Made by a program: the position numbers and the translations under genes. DNA of 64,000 bases, taken from NCBI GenBank assembly GCA_965198715.1, contig CBDAPV010000001.1:62001-126000 (forward strand), in the 5' to 3' direction. The notes beneath the pieces were generated by a model. It was not told the origin of the DNA, made no database searches, and saw nothing but the letters and a program-made list of their open reading frames with translations. The DNA is from RH-AL1 sp965198715. Its GTDB lineage: Bacteria > Pseudomonadota > Alphaproteobacteria > Rhizobiales > Beijerinckiaceae. Positions 17,791 through 25,859 of this stretch are shown piece after piece (position 1 is the first letter of the stretch; each line of letters starts with the position of its first letter).

Positions 17791-18605
17791 TTCCGACCTC
17801 CGTCGGTTCGGCGCCGTCCCGTGTCATCACGCTCGACGGAACGCCGGTGCGGGAGGGGCCGCACGCCGTCGCTGTGGAGGTGCCGGTCAGGCTCTCGTTC
17901 GCCGACGTGCCGTTCGCCGTGATGATGCTGACGCCGGCCGACCTCGTCGATTTCGCCTACGGCTTCAGCCTGACCGAGGGCATCGTCGAGACGGCCGACC
18001 AGATCCGCTCGGTCGAGGTCGAGACGCTCGACGACGGGCTTGGGCTGCGCATCGCCCTGGTGGGCGAGCGCCTGCACAAGCATCTCGCGCGTCAGCGGGC
18101 GATGACCGGGCGCACCGGCTGCGGCGTCTGCGGCATCGACGACATCGAGGCGCTGCGACGCGCGCGCGGAGCGGCGACCGCGGCGCCCGCGGTGGCGGTG
18201 ACGACGATTGCGCGCGCGCTCCGCGATCTCGACGACAGGCAGGTGCTCAACCTTGAAACACGCGCCGTGCACGGCGCCGCCTGGGCCGATGGCCGCGGCG
18301 CGATCCAGGCGGTGCGCGAGGACGTCGGACGCCACAATGCGCTCGACAAGCTCATCGGCGCGATGATGCGTGCCGGTGCCGACCCGACCGACGGCTTCGC
18401 GCTCATCACCAGCCGCTGTTCGTTCGAGATGGTCGAGAAGGCCGCGACCTTCGGCGCCCGCACGCTGGTGGCGATCTCCGCGCCGACATCCTTCGCCATC
18501 GAGCGCGCCCGCGCCCTCGACCTGACCCTGATCGCCATCGCCCGGCGCGACACGCTGACGGTGTTCAACGGCATCGAGCGCGTCAAGACGGTAGCTGGCT
18601 CTTGA
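17787..18605 (+). CDS. fdhD: FdhD, formate dehydrogenase sulfurtransferase
   Basis: FdhD carries sulfur from the IscS cysteine desulfurase to the molybdenum cofactor of formate dehydrogenase, which is needed for activity. The 272-residue protein has the conserved CGVCG loop in TGRTGCGVCGIDDIEAL, VREDVGRHNALDKLIGA, and LITSRCSFEMVEKAATFG. The GTG start at 17787 overlaps the FNT gene stop. No formate dehydrogenase structural gene is in the window. The open frame continues far upstream as a shadow of the FNT gene. Confidence 0.94.
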   Translation: MIPTSVGSAPSRVITLDGTPVREGPHAVAVEVPVRLSFADVPFAVMMLTPADLVDFAYGFSLTEGIVETADQIRSVEVETLDDGLGLRIALVGERLHKHLARQRAMTGRTGCGVCGIDDIEALRRARGAATAAPAVAVTTIARALRDLDDRQVLNLETRAVHGAAWADGRGAIQAVREDVGRHNALDKLIGAMMRAGADPTDGFALITSRCSFEMVEKAATFGARTLVAISAPTSFAIERARALDLTLIAIARRDTLTVFNGIERVKTVAGS

Positions 18606-18660
18606 AGCGAGGCCTGCTTTAAGGTACCGTTGCCTAAATCGACGTTAGGGGTGCGAGTTG

Positions 18661-18691
18661 GCATGACGCATGACGCATGACGCATGACGCA
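18661..18691. repeat. Four tandem 7-bp repeats
   Basis: GCATGAC is repeated four times exactly and followed by GCA, between the convergent fdhD and btaB genes. The repeat has no spacer and is not a CRISPR. It is a simple-sequence tract that could vary in copy number by slippage. Confidence 0.9.
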
Positions 18692-18740
18692 GGCTGACGC
18701 AGAAAACACGAATTTGCCGTTTTGAAAAAAGGCGAAGCGG

Positions 18741-19400
18741 CTAGACGGCCCGCCGCAGACGCGCACTGACTGCGTATCCGCGGTAAAGGGGCCGAGTCAC
18801 GCCTGCCAGCCCGTGGTCGCGCGCGGCGGCGCCCACCACGTCGGGAAGCTCGCGACGCGGCGAGACGTGGAACTTGGCGAGCCAGGCGCCGAGCGCGGCG
18901 TTGAACGCGTCGGGCAGGCCGCGGCCGTCGCCGAAATCGACGAGGTGTAGCGAGCCGCCGGGTGCCAGCAGACCCGCGGCATGGTCCAGTGTCTCGCGCC
19001 ACGGCGGGATCATGGACAGAGCGTAGGAGATCACCACGCGATCGAAGCTCGATTCTTCGAAGAGGGCCACGGGATCGAAGTTCGTGGCGTCTGCCTCGGC
19101 CAGCGCAACGCGCGCCGTCAGCTTGGCGCGGGCGATGGATTGCCGCGCGGTGACGAGCATCGCGCGCGAGATGTCGAACCCGTAGCAGCGCGCGTCGGGG
19201 TAGCGCTCGGCGATGGCCACGAGGTTGCGGCCGGTCCCGCAGGCGATCTCGAGGACGCTGCCGCCAGGGGGCGGCGCGAGATCGGCGATGAGGCCGTCGC
19301 GGCCGAGCAGGTAGAATTTTCGCGTAGCGTCATAGATGTGGCGTTGGCGGGTGTAGATCGCATCCATCAGCCGGCCGGCTTCGGCCGACCCGTCGCTCAC
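18741..19400 (-). CDS. btaB: BtaB-like N-methyltransferase for betaine lipid
   Basis: BtaB methylates diacylglyceryl-homoserine three times with SAM to give the betaine lipid DGTS. The 219-residue class I methyltransferase starts near DAIYTRQRHIYDATRKFYLL, has the SAM-binding loop SVLEIACGTGRNLVAIAERY, the acidic strand YGFDISRAML, and FDRVVISYALSMIPPW as motif IV. The GTG start at 19400 overlaps the btaA stop by four bases, so it is coupled to btaA. The pairing with btaA makes the specific assignment secure. Confidence 0.92.
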   Translation of the reverse strand: MSDGSAEAGRLMDAIYTRQRHIYDATRKFYLLGRDGLIADLAPPPGGSVLEIACGTGRNLVAIAERYPDARCYGFDISRAMLVTARQSIARAKLTARVALAEADATNFDPVALFEESSFDRVVISYALSMIPPWRETLDHAAGLLAPGGSLHLVDFGDGRGLPDAFNAALGAWLAKFHVSPRRELPDVVGAAARDHGLAGVTRPLYRGYAVSARLRRAV

Positions 19401-20641
19401 GCCGCGCGCCGGTAGAGATGGAAGCCGCCGTAGATCGAGGAGCGATCGCGGTCGCACCAGGCGCGACATTCGGCCTCGTCCGTCGTCCAGGGGGCGAGCA
19501 GGCGCTGCGGCACGCGGCCGGGCAGCAGCCGCTCGTCCGCGGCGGTGCGGAAGATGACGCGGGCGGCGGGCGCGGCGGTGCGGCCGATCTCCGTCCACAG
19601 CGCGGCGAGATCGTCGTCGCCCATCCAGTCCTGGGCATCCAGCAGCACGAAGGCATCCACGCTCGCGGCCGGCTGGGTCGCCAGGAAGCCGGTCATCGAC
19701 TGCTGGTGGTAGTCGACGCGGTCGGCGCGCTTGCGCACGGCCTCGAAGTGCCGGCTCTGGAGGTAGGGCGGGAGCGCGTCGTCGGACTTAGTGGCGTAGC
19801 GGCGGCCGAAGCCCTGCCAGGCGAAGTAGTTCTCGCTCACCGGAAAGTCGCAGGCCAGGCGTTCGAGGCGGTGGCGCAGCACGGCGCCGATCCCGCCGGG
19901 GCGGTCGGCGGCGAGCTTGCGGTACTGCGCCGGCGGGATGCCGAGGCCGAACAGCGAGGCCGGCTGGCGCGAGAGCCATTTGGCGAAGCCCTTGTCGAAG
20001 ATCGGCGCGACGCAGCGCTCGAACGCCTCGCGCTGCTCGGCCAGGGTTTTCGCGCGCAACACCGCCTCAGGTTCGCAGCCGTAGAGCTTGCCGAGCAGAT
20101 GGCCGCCGCCGATGAACTTGCCGAGCAATCCGTAGCGGTAGAAACCGTGGGCGAAGACGCAGATGCGGCGGCGTCCCCAGGCGCGACGCGCGTTCCAGTA
20201 GGCGGCGCTGACCGCGTCGAGGGCCGGGCGGATATGGCGATCGTAGGCGGCGACGTTTTCCTGGGAGTTCGCCTCGCCGAAGAAACGCAGGAAGCTGGCA
20301 TGGTCGGGCAGCGTCTTGGCCGCGCACAGCTTGAGGCGGCCGAGCGCCACGTGGGCGCCGTTGAGGTCGATCGCCGAGATCTTCGCCGGACCGGCGGTGA
20401 GATAGGAGAGCACGTTGCAGCCGCCCGACGCGATAGCCGCCACATGATCGCCGGGACGAAGCGCGAGCGCCTCCATGTCGATCGCCGGGTCTTCCCAGAT
20501 CTGCGGGTAGACCAGGCCGCGGAAGGCCAGGGTGAACATGCGCTCGAGGGCGCCGGCGCGAGACAGCGCGCGGGAGCGATGGACGGCGCTATCGAGACCC
20601 TCGATGGTGGCGCGCCGGACCGCCTGCGTCATCCGTTTCAT
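19397..20641 (-). CDS. btaA: BtaA, SAM:diacylglycerol 3-amino-3-carboxypropyltransferase
   Basis: BtaA moves the aminocarboxypropyl group of SAM to diacylglycerol, the first step of DGTS betaine-lipid synthesis. Betaine lipids replace phospholipids when phosphate is scarce. The 414-residue protein shows LVYPQIWEDPAIDMEALAL near residue 43, the SAM region AIASGGCNVLSYL followed by ISAIDLNGAHVALGRLKL, and a C-terminal part with SRHFEAVRKRADRVDYHQQS and a DAFVLLDAQDWM motif. The ATG at 20641 has a GAGG-type site upstream. A likely Pho box lies 52 bp upstream of the start, consistent with PhoB control as known for these genes in Sinorhizobium. Confidence 0.95.
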   Translation of the reverse strand: MKRMTQAVRRATIEGLDSAVHRSRALSRAGALERMFTLAFRGLVYPQIWEDPAIDMEALALRPGDHVAAIASGGCNVLSYLTAGPAKISAIDLNGAHVALGRLKLCAAKTLPDHASFLRFFGEANSQENVAAYDRHIRPALDAVSAAYWNARRAWGRRRICVFAHGFYRYGLLGKFIGGGHLLGKLYGCEPEAVLRAKTLAEQREAFERCVAPIFDKGFAKWLSRQPASLFGLGIPPAQYRKLAADRPGGIGAVLRHRLERLACDFPVSENYFAWQGFGRRYATKSDDALPPYLQSRHFEAVRKRADRVDYHQQSMTGFLATQPAASVDAFVLLDAQDWMGDDDLAALWTEIGRTAAPAARVIFRTAADERLLPGRVPQRLLAPWTTDEAECRAWCDRDRSSIYGGFHLYRRAA

Positions 20642-20692
20642 GCTGAACGAATCCCCACCTCGTAATGGTTACGTCGCCGATAGCGGCCGAGG

Positions 20693-20710
20693 GTGACGGT
20701 GGGATGACGC
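20693..20710 (-). promoter_or_regulatory. Candidate Pho box upstream of btaAB
   Basis: Read on the minus strand, the 18 bp are GCGTCAT-CCCA-CCGTCAC. This is two copies of the PhoB half-site (consensus CTGTCAT/C) separated by the standard 4-bp spacer. A TATCGG hexamer begins 10 bp further on, the spacing expected for the -10 element of a PhoB-activated promoter. The site ends 51 bp before the btaA start. No in-vivo evidence is available. Confidence 0.6.
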
Positions 20711-20762
20711 TGAAGGCTTGTACGGCGAGACACTCGTCCGGCCGGGCGCGAAGCCGACGCGA

Positions 20763-20984
20763 TCAATCCTCGTCGCAGACCCGCCGTTCGACGAAGCGGC
20801 TGACGCCATAGCCTTGATCGAGCGGCACTTGCTCGGTGTGGCAGGGCGAGCGCGCGGCACGCTCGCGGGCCATGAGACGGCCGGCCGTGGGCATGGTGGC
20901 GACGAGCGCGAAGGCGATCATGCCGAGCACCGCGATACCGAAGAGGACGAAAGTCTTGTTCAAGCTCAACGTGTTCTCGCTCAC
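20763..20984 (-). CDS. Small single-pass membrane protein, 73 residues
   Basis: Not recognised. After MSENTLSLNK there is one hydrophobic helix, TFVLFGIAVLGMIAFALVAT, then a soluble tail rich in Arg with two Cys (SPCHTEQ and RRVCDED). It probably spans the inner membrane once. The GTG at 20984 is the only start that keeps the helix complete, and its ribosome binding site is weak. It lies upstream of btaA on the same strand, but the Pho box between them suggests btaA has its own promoter. Confidence 0.5.
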   Translation of the reverse strand: MSENTLSLNKTFVLFGIAVLGMIAFALVATMPTAGRLMARERAARSPCHTEQVPLDQGYGVSRFVERRVCDED

Positions 20985-21200
20985 CGCGCCATCCAGGATG
21001 AAGCCCGGTCGCCTCGTCCGACCGCAGCTTCAGGGATACGGACGAGGGGCTGGCCTCGATAGTGCTGACCGGCCACAGCAGTTTCGAAAGCCGTGGCATT
21101 TGAAGGGCAGGGTTAAGCGCCAGATCAGTCCGCCGTTCGGCGCCGAGATCGAATTGTCGCAAAAGATGCTTAGGCTGCCATCGTTCCGAAGGAGGTAGCC

Positions 21201-21437
21201 ATGAAAATCATCGCGATCGTAGCCTGCACCCTCGCCGTGTCCGCCCCTGCCTGGGCGCAATCACCCGCCCCATCGCAGAAGCTGCCCGAAGCACCTTCCA
21301 TGATGTCGAGCGCAACGACATTGGCTCCGGTTGAGCCGGGCTCCACCCGAATGCACGAGGTTCCGACCCCTTCGGTCGAGAAGCGCGCCACCAGCGTCGG
21401 TACCGGCCAGAAACTGACCGGCAAAGGCGGCAACTGA
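21201..21437 (+). CDS. Small exported protein, 78 residues
   Basis: Not recognised. A clear signal peptide, MKIIAIVACTLAVSAPAWAQ, precedes a low-complexity mature part of about 58 residues rich in Pro, Ser and Thr (SPAPSQKLPEAPSMMSSATT). The ATG at 21201 has an AAGGAGG site about 6 nt upstream, strong evidence that the gene is real. The mature part is probably disordered and periplasmic. A hairpin terminator for the opposing gene follows. Confidence 0.72.
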   Translation: MKIIAIVACTLAVSAPAWAQSPAPSQKLPEAPSMMSSATTLAPVEPGSTRMHEVPTPSVEKRATSVGTGQKLTGKGGN

Positions 21438-21451
21438 GCGAAGAAGCAAAA

Positions 21452-21475
21452 GGCCCGCATCAGGAGATGCGGGCC
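21452..21475 (-). terminator. Hairpin terminator between convergent small genes
   Basis: A perfect 10-bp stem, GGCCCGCATC and GATGCGGGCC, encloses a 4-nt loop. On the minus strand it is followed by TTTTGC, so it best serves the gene at 21500-21775. It could also stop the plus-strand gene weakly. Confidence 0.75.
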
Positions 21476-21499
21476 CGAACGTCAATTGTTGAGACGAGC

Positions 21500-21775
21500 C
21501 TACTTGGCCTTGTTGCCATTCTGCATCGGCGTCTGGGAGTTGGTGTCCGCGCCGGGAGCCGCGCCGACCGTGCCGGCCGAGTGCTTGGCCGCGTCACCCT
21601 GCTGCGCCTGGACTTCCTGCGGGTTCGTCGCAACGGCGGGCGCCGTTGGCGTGGACATGGCTCCCGTCGTCCCAGGCGAAGTGTTCTCGTTGTTCATGGG
21701 CTTGACGGACGACTCCGCGTAGGCGGCGCCGGACAGCATGCCGAGCGCGGCAAGCGCGATGACGGTGGACTTCAT
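21500..21775 (-). CDS. Small exported low-complexity protein, 91 residues
   Basis: Not recognised. The signal peptide MKSTVIALAALGMLSGAAYA is followed by about 70 residues made mostly of Pro, Thr, Ala, Gly, Asn and Gln (NTSPGTTGAMSTPTAPA). The ATG at 21775 is preceded by AAGGAGGAAG, a very strong ribosome binding site. The protein is likely disordered in the periplasm. A protein of very similar design is encoded at 58279-58554. Confidence 0.72.
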   Translation of the reverse strand: MKSTVIALAALGMLSGAAYAESSVKPMNNENTSPGTTGAMSTPTAPAVATNPQEVQAQQGDAAKHSAGTVGAAPGADTNSQTPMQNGNKAK

Positions 21776-22025
21776 GGGGACTTCCTCCTTGCGATCTTGT
21801 TGTTATCCCGCCCCAACCGATTGCACCCTTTCCCGTTCCCAAGCTTTGCCGTCGCAACGGCAGCCCCATTCGGCAGGCGCCGGGTGTCGCCCTTTCGCGC
21901 TGAACGCATTCGGCGCCTCCGACCGAGGCGCAGCTGCGGCACGCAAGATCCCTCCGGTCGGACGCACGTGGGCGCACATCTGTGAAACCTTGACGTTGTC
22001 AGCTAACGCGCGTAGCCATAAGGCT

Positions 22026-22856
22026 ATGAGTATTAGCTACATCGACGCTGCCGGGGGCAAACTTGCGGTGGAGGTTGAGGGGAAAGGTCCCCTCATTATC
22101 TGCTCACCAGGTTTGGGCGACACTCGGGACGCTTTCGCGCCGCTCGCTGCGCACCTCGTGGGCTGCGGCTACCGTGTAGCCCGCGTCGATCTCCGCGGTC
22201 ACGGCGACAGCACAACAAGCTTCAGCCGTTACGGTGACGAAGCGGTCGCAGAGGACTTCCTGACGCTGATCGAGGCGCTTGGCGGCGGGCCGGCCGTTCT
22301 GGCGGGCGTATCGTTGTCGGCTGCCGCGGCCGTCATCGCAGCCGGCCAACGCCCCGCCCAAGTGGCCGGCCTGATCCTTTTAGCGCCCTTCCTCCGCAAC
22401 GGCGTCGGTGAGGGTATGCGCTCGGTTTTGCAGGTCGCATTTGCCCGCCCGTGGGGACCTTTCCTGTGGCGCATCTACGCTGCCAAGCTGTGGCCCGGCC
22501 TCGGTGATAAGGCCCGCGAACGTGCGGCGAGCACGACCGCTTTGCTGCAGCGCCCGGGTCGTTGGCCCGCGTTCCGCGCCACGCTCGCGGGCGCTGACCA
22601 TCGTGTCGCTGAGCCGTGGATCGGTCGCGTGCAGGCGCCGGTTCTCGTGGTCATGGGCGAAGCCGATCCGGATTGGAAAGCGCCGCTGAAGGAAGCCGAG
22701 TGGGTGGCATTCAACTTCAGGGATGCCGAGACGATTACGGTGCAAGGCGCGGGGCACGCCCCGATGTTCGAGCGTCCGCAGACCGTAAACCCAGCCATCG
22801 ATAAGTTCCTGCAGAAGTTGAGTAGAAGCGGAGCTTTCAAGCTTAAAAATGCCTAG
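22026..22856 (+). CDS. Alpha/beta hydrolase
   Basis: A 276-residue cytoplasmic hydrolase of the alpha/beta fold. The oxyanion region is IICSPGLGDTRDAFAPLA, followed by RVDLRGHGDS. The nucleophile elbow reads GVSLSAAAA, so the last Gly of GxSxG is Ser. The acid is likely in VVMGEADPDWK and the catalytic His in VQGAGHAPMFE. The substrate is unknown. It overlaps the downstream TetR gene by eight bases, so the two are one operon and the regulator may control it. A small dyad, TAGCC-ATAA-GGCTA at 22013-22026, touches the start codon and could be the operator. Confidence 0.88.
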   Translation: MSISYIDAAGGKLAVEVEGKGPLIICSPGLGDTRDAFAPLAAHLVGCGYRVARVDLRGHGDSTTSFSRYGDEAVAEDFLTLIEALGGGPAVLAGVSLSAAAAVIAAGQRPAQVAGLILLAPFLRNGVGEGMRSVLQVAFARPWGPFLWRIYAAKLWPGLGDKARERAASTTALLQRPGRWPAFRATLAGADHRVAEPWIGRVQAPVLVVMGEADPDWKAPLKEAEWVAFNFRDAETITVQGAGHAPMFERPQTVNPAIDKFLQKLSRSGAFKLKNA

Positions 22857-23433
22857 AGAAGGTCTCAGCCCCGAAATTGTTACAGAGGCGGCGGCGGGCA
22901 TCGTGGATGCTCACGGTCTCACCGCATTGACGCTTGCACGGCTTGCAGCTCGTCTCGGCGTAGCGGCACCCAGCCTCTATAAGCATATCGCCGGGCAAGA
23001 CGATTTGATCCTTCGCGTCTCCACGCTGTCGCTCCGGCGCCTGAACACCGAGCTGACGAATGCCGCCATTGGACGCTCCGGCCGCGAGGCCCTCTTTTCG
23101 ATAGCGCATGCTTATCGTCGCTTCGCGATCGAGCATTCCGGCCTTTACACACTGACCCAGGGGCCGCTGAGGCCCGACTCGGACGCGCAACAAACCGAGG
23201 CACTGCGTGCGCTCAAGGTATTCGACGCCGTGATTAGAAGCTACGGAGTACCCGAGGACCTCTCGGTACATGCCACCCGGGTCGTGAGAGCCAGCCTACA
23301 TGGTTTCGCAGACATCGAAGCGCGCGGGGGCTTTCAGCTGCCGCAGTCTGTGGATGAGAGCTTTGAGCTTACCGTCGAGGCAGCCCATGCTTGGTTGAGA
23401 AATCTCTGCAGGCGCGACCATGCAGAGCTTTGA
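22849..23433 (+). CDS. TetR-family transcriptional regulator
   Basis: A 194-residue regulator. The helix-turn-helix lies around residues 23-48 (LTLARLAARLGVAAPSLYKH followed by IAGQDDL). The C-terminal ligand domain with VVRASLHGFADIEARGGFQL resembles the WHG-type TetR_C family. It overlaps the alpha/beta hydrolase gene and probably represses the pair, with a ligand related to the hydrolase substrate or product; that link is inferred from the overlap only. Confidence 0.9.
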   Translation: MPREGLSPEIVTEAAAGIVDAHGLTALTLARLAARLGVAAPSLYKHIAGQDDLILRVSTLSLRRLNTELTNAAIGRSGREALFSIAHAYRRFAIEHSGLYTLTQGPLRPDSDAQQTEALRALKVFDAVIRSYGVPEDLSVHATRVVRASLHGFADIEARGGFQLPQSVDESFELTVEAAHAWLRNLCRRDHAEL

Positions 23434-23582
23434 CCGAATTCAGCAAGGTCCGCACGTGGTGAGAGTGGAAGGCCGGTTAAGCGGAGTCGAATTTCAGACG
23501 GAGGCACTACCCGATCCGGGCAGCCGAAACAGGGAACAAACTAAGAACTTGCTCGGTGACGCCCCGTTCTATAGCTCGATCC

Positions 23583-25835
23583 ATGGCCAAGTTTCCTCCA
23601 CCCCTGCCGCCCAACGGCGGCAGCATCGATCCGGTCTCGCTGCACGAGGCGCTGGAGGAGCGCTACCTTGCCTACGCGCTCTCCACCATCACCGGACGCG
23701 CGCTGCCGGACGCTCGCGATGGGCTGAAGCCGGTGCACCGGCGCATTCTCTATGGGATGCAGGTGCTGCGGCTCGATCCCGGCACCGCGTTCCGCAAGTG
23801 CGCCAAGATCGTCGGCGACGTGATGGGCTCGTTCCACCCGCACGGCGACCAGGCGATCTACGACGCGCTGGTGCGCCTCGCGCAGGACTTTTCCTCGCGC
23901 TACCCGCTCGTCGACGGCCAGGGCAATTTCGGCAACATCGACGGCGATAGCGCCGCCGCCTACCGCTACACCGAGGCGCGGATGACCGAGGTCGCGCGCC
24001 TGCTGCTGGAAGGCATCGACGAGGATTCGATCGACTTCCGCGACAATTACGCCGGCACCGAGCGGGAGCCGATCGTGCTGCCCTCGGCCTTCCCCAACAT
24101 GCTGGCCAACGGCGCACAGGGCATCGCCGTCGGTATGGCGACGTCCATTCCGCCGCACAACCTCGCCGAATTGTGCGACGCCGCGCTCCACCTGATCGCG
24201 CACAAGGACGCGCAGACCGACGACCTGCTGCAATTCGTGCTCGGGCCGGACTTCCCCACCGGCGGCATCATCGTCGAGCCGGCGGCGGCCATCGCCGAGG
24301 CCTATCGCACCGGACGCGGCGCGTTCAGGCTTCGCGCGCGTTGGGAGAAGGAGGACGGCCTCCGCGGACAGTGGCAGGTGGTGGTCACGCAGATCCCCTA
24401 CATGGTCCAGAAGTCGCGGCTCATCGAGAAGCTCGCCGAGTTGCTCAACGACAAGAAGCTGCCGCTCGTCGCTGACGTGCGCGACGAATCCACGGAAGAC
24501 GTGCGCGTCGTCATCGAGCCGCGCAACCGCGCCGTGGCGCCCGGCGTGATGATGGAGCAGCTGTTCCGCGCCAGCGAGCTCGAGACGCGCTTCCCGATGA
24601 ACATGAACGTTCTCGTCGACGGCGTGGTGCCGCGCGTCGTCTCGCTGAAGGAGGCGCTGCGGCAATGGCTCGACCATCGCCGCACCGTGCTGGTGCGCCG
24701 CACGCGCCACCGCCTCGGCAAGATCGAGCACCGGCTCGAGGTGCTCGCCGGCATGATCGTGATCTTCCTCAACCTCGACGAGGTCATCCGCATCATCCGC
24801 GAGGAGGACGAGCCCAAGGACGTGCTGATGAAGCGCTTTGCGCTCTCCGACGTCCAGGTGAACTACGTGCTCGACACCCGCCTGCGCCAGCTGCGCCGGC
24901 TGGAGGAGATGGAGCTGAGGCGCGAGCACGACGCGCTGCTGAAGGAGAAGGCCGAGGTCGAGGCGCTGCTCGCCGACGATGCCAAGCAGTGGAAGACCGT
25001 GGCCTGGCAGATCAAGGAATTGCGCAAGAAGTATGGGCCCGACACGCCGCTGGGCCGCCGCCGCACCACCTTCGCCGAGGCGCCCGCCGCCGCCGACGTC
25101 GAGCTGGCCTCCGCCGCGCTGGTCGAGCGCGAGCCGATCACGGTGGTGGTGTCGGAGAAGGGCTGGATCCGCGCGCTAAAGGGCCACGTCACCGACCTCG
25201 CCGGCCTGCCGTTCAAGGGCGACGACGCGCTCAAGACGAGCTTCCTCGCCGAGACGACGAGCCGCATCCTGGTGTTCGCGACCGACGGCCGCGCGTTCAC
25301 GCTCGACGCTTCGAAGCTGCCCGGCGGCCGTGGCCAGGGCGAGCCGATCCGCGTCATGGCCGACCTCGGCGAGGGCGAGGACATCGTCGCCGTGCTGCCC
25401 TACCGGGCCGGCGCCAAGATGATCGTGGCCGCCACCGACGGCCGCGGCTTTGTGGTCGACCAGGACGACATGATCGGCGGCACCCGCAAGGGCCGCCAAG
25501 TGCTCAACGTCGACAAGACGGCCGTGGCCTCGATCATCCGCCCCGCCGCCGGTGACCAGGTTGCGGTGATCGGCGACAACCGCCGGCTGCTGGTGTTCCC
25601 GCTCGACCAGGTGCCGGAGATGGGCCGCGGCAAAGGCGTGCGCCTGCAGCGCTACAAGGACGGCGACATAGCCGACATCCTGGTCTTCAACCTCGCCGAC
25701 GGCCTCACCTGGCAGGACTCCGGCGGCCGCACCTTCACCGTCAAGCTCCCCGAGCTGCGCGAGTGGATCGGCCATCGCGCCGAAGCCGGCCGCCTGCCGC
25801 CCAAGGGCTTCCCGAAGGTGAACCGCTTCCGCTAA
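23583..25835 (+). CDS. parC: DNA topoisomerase IV subunit A
   Basis: ParC is the DNA-cleaving subunit that, with ParE, unlinks daughter chromosomes. The 750-residue protein begins SIDPVSLHEALEERYLAYAL and has GLKPVHRRILYGMQV. The catalytic tyrosine is Y129 in AAYRYTEARM. The quinolone region reads GSFHPHGDQAIYD, so the position of E. coli Ser80 is Gln90. Its length and C-terminal repeats (VAATDGRGFVVD) fit ParC better than GyrA. The ATG at 23583 starts just before conserved sequence. The topoisomerase gene parE is not in the window, and the toxin remnant at 43585 is unrelated. Confidence 0.94.
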   Translation: MAKFPPPLPPNGGSIDPVSLHEALEERYLAYALSTITGRALPDARDGLKPVHRRILYGMQVLRLDPGTAFRKCAKIVGDVMGSFHPHGDQAIYDALVRLAQDFSSRYPLVDGQGNFGNIDGDSAAAYRYTEARMTEVARLLLEGIDEDSIDFRDNYAGTEREPIVLPSAFPNMLANGAQGIAVGMATSIPPHNLAELCDAALHLIAHKDAQTDDLLQFVLGPDFPTGGIIVEPAAAIAEAYRTGRGAFRLRARWEKEDGLRGQWQVVVTQIPYMVQKSRLIEKLAELLNDKKLPLVADVRDESTEDVRVVIEPRNRAVAPGVMMEQLFRASELETRFPMNMNVLVDGVVPRVVSLKEALRQWLDHRRTVLVRRTRHRLGKIEHRLEVLAGMIVIFLNLDEVIRIIREEDEPKDVLMKRFALSDVQVNYVLDTRLRQLRRLEEMELRREHDALLKEKAEVEALLADDAKQWKTVAWQIKELRKKYGPDTPLGRRRTTFAEAPAAADVELASAALVEREPITVVVSEKGWIRALKGHVTDLAGLPFKGDDALKTSFLAETTSRILVFATDGRAFTLDASKLPGGRGQGEPIRVMADLGEGEDIVAVLPYRAGAKMIVAATDGRGFVVDQDDMIGGTRKGRQVLNVDKTAVASIIRPAAGDQVAVIGDNRRLLVFPLDQVPEMGRGKGVRLQRYKDGDIADILVFNLADGLTWQDSGGRTFTVKLPELREWIGHRAEAGRLPPKGFPKVNRFR

Positions 25836-25859
25836 CCCGCGCCTAAACGAGAAGGTGCT

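Noticed and set aside
18661..18691. Possible CRISPR
   Set aside because: The 7-bp units touch each other with no spacers, and there are no cas genes. It is a simple tandem repeat.
22013..22026. Strong TetR operator before the alpha/beta hydrolase gene
   Set aside because: The dyad has only 5-bp arms and overlaps the start codon, so I mention it in the gene entry but do not list it as a regulatory site.
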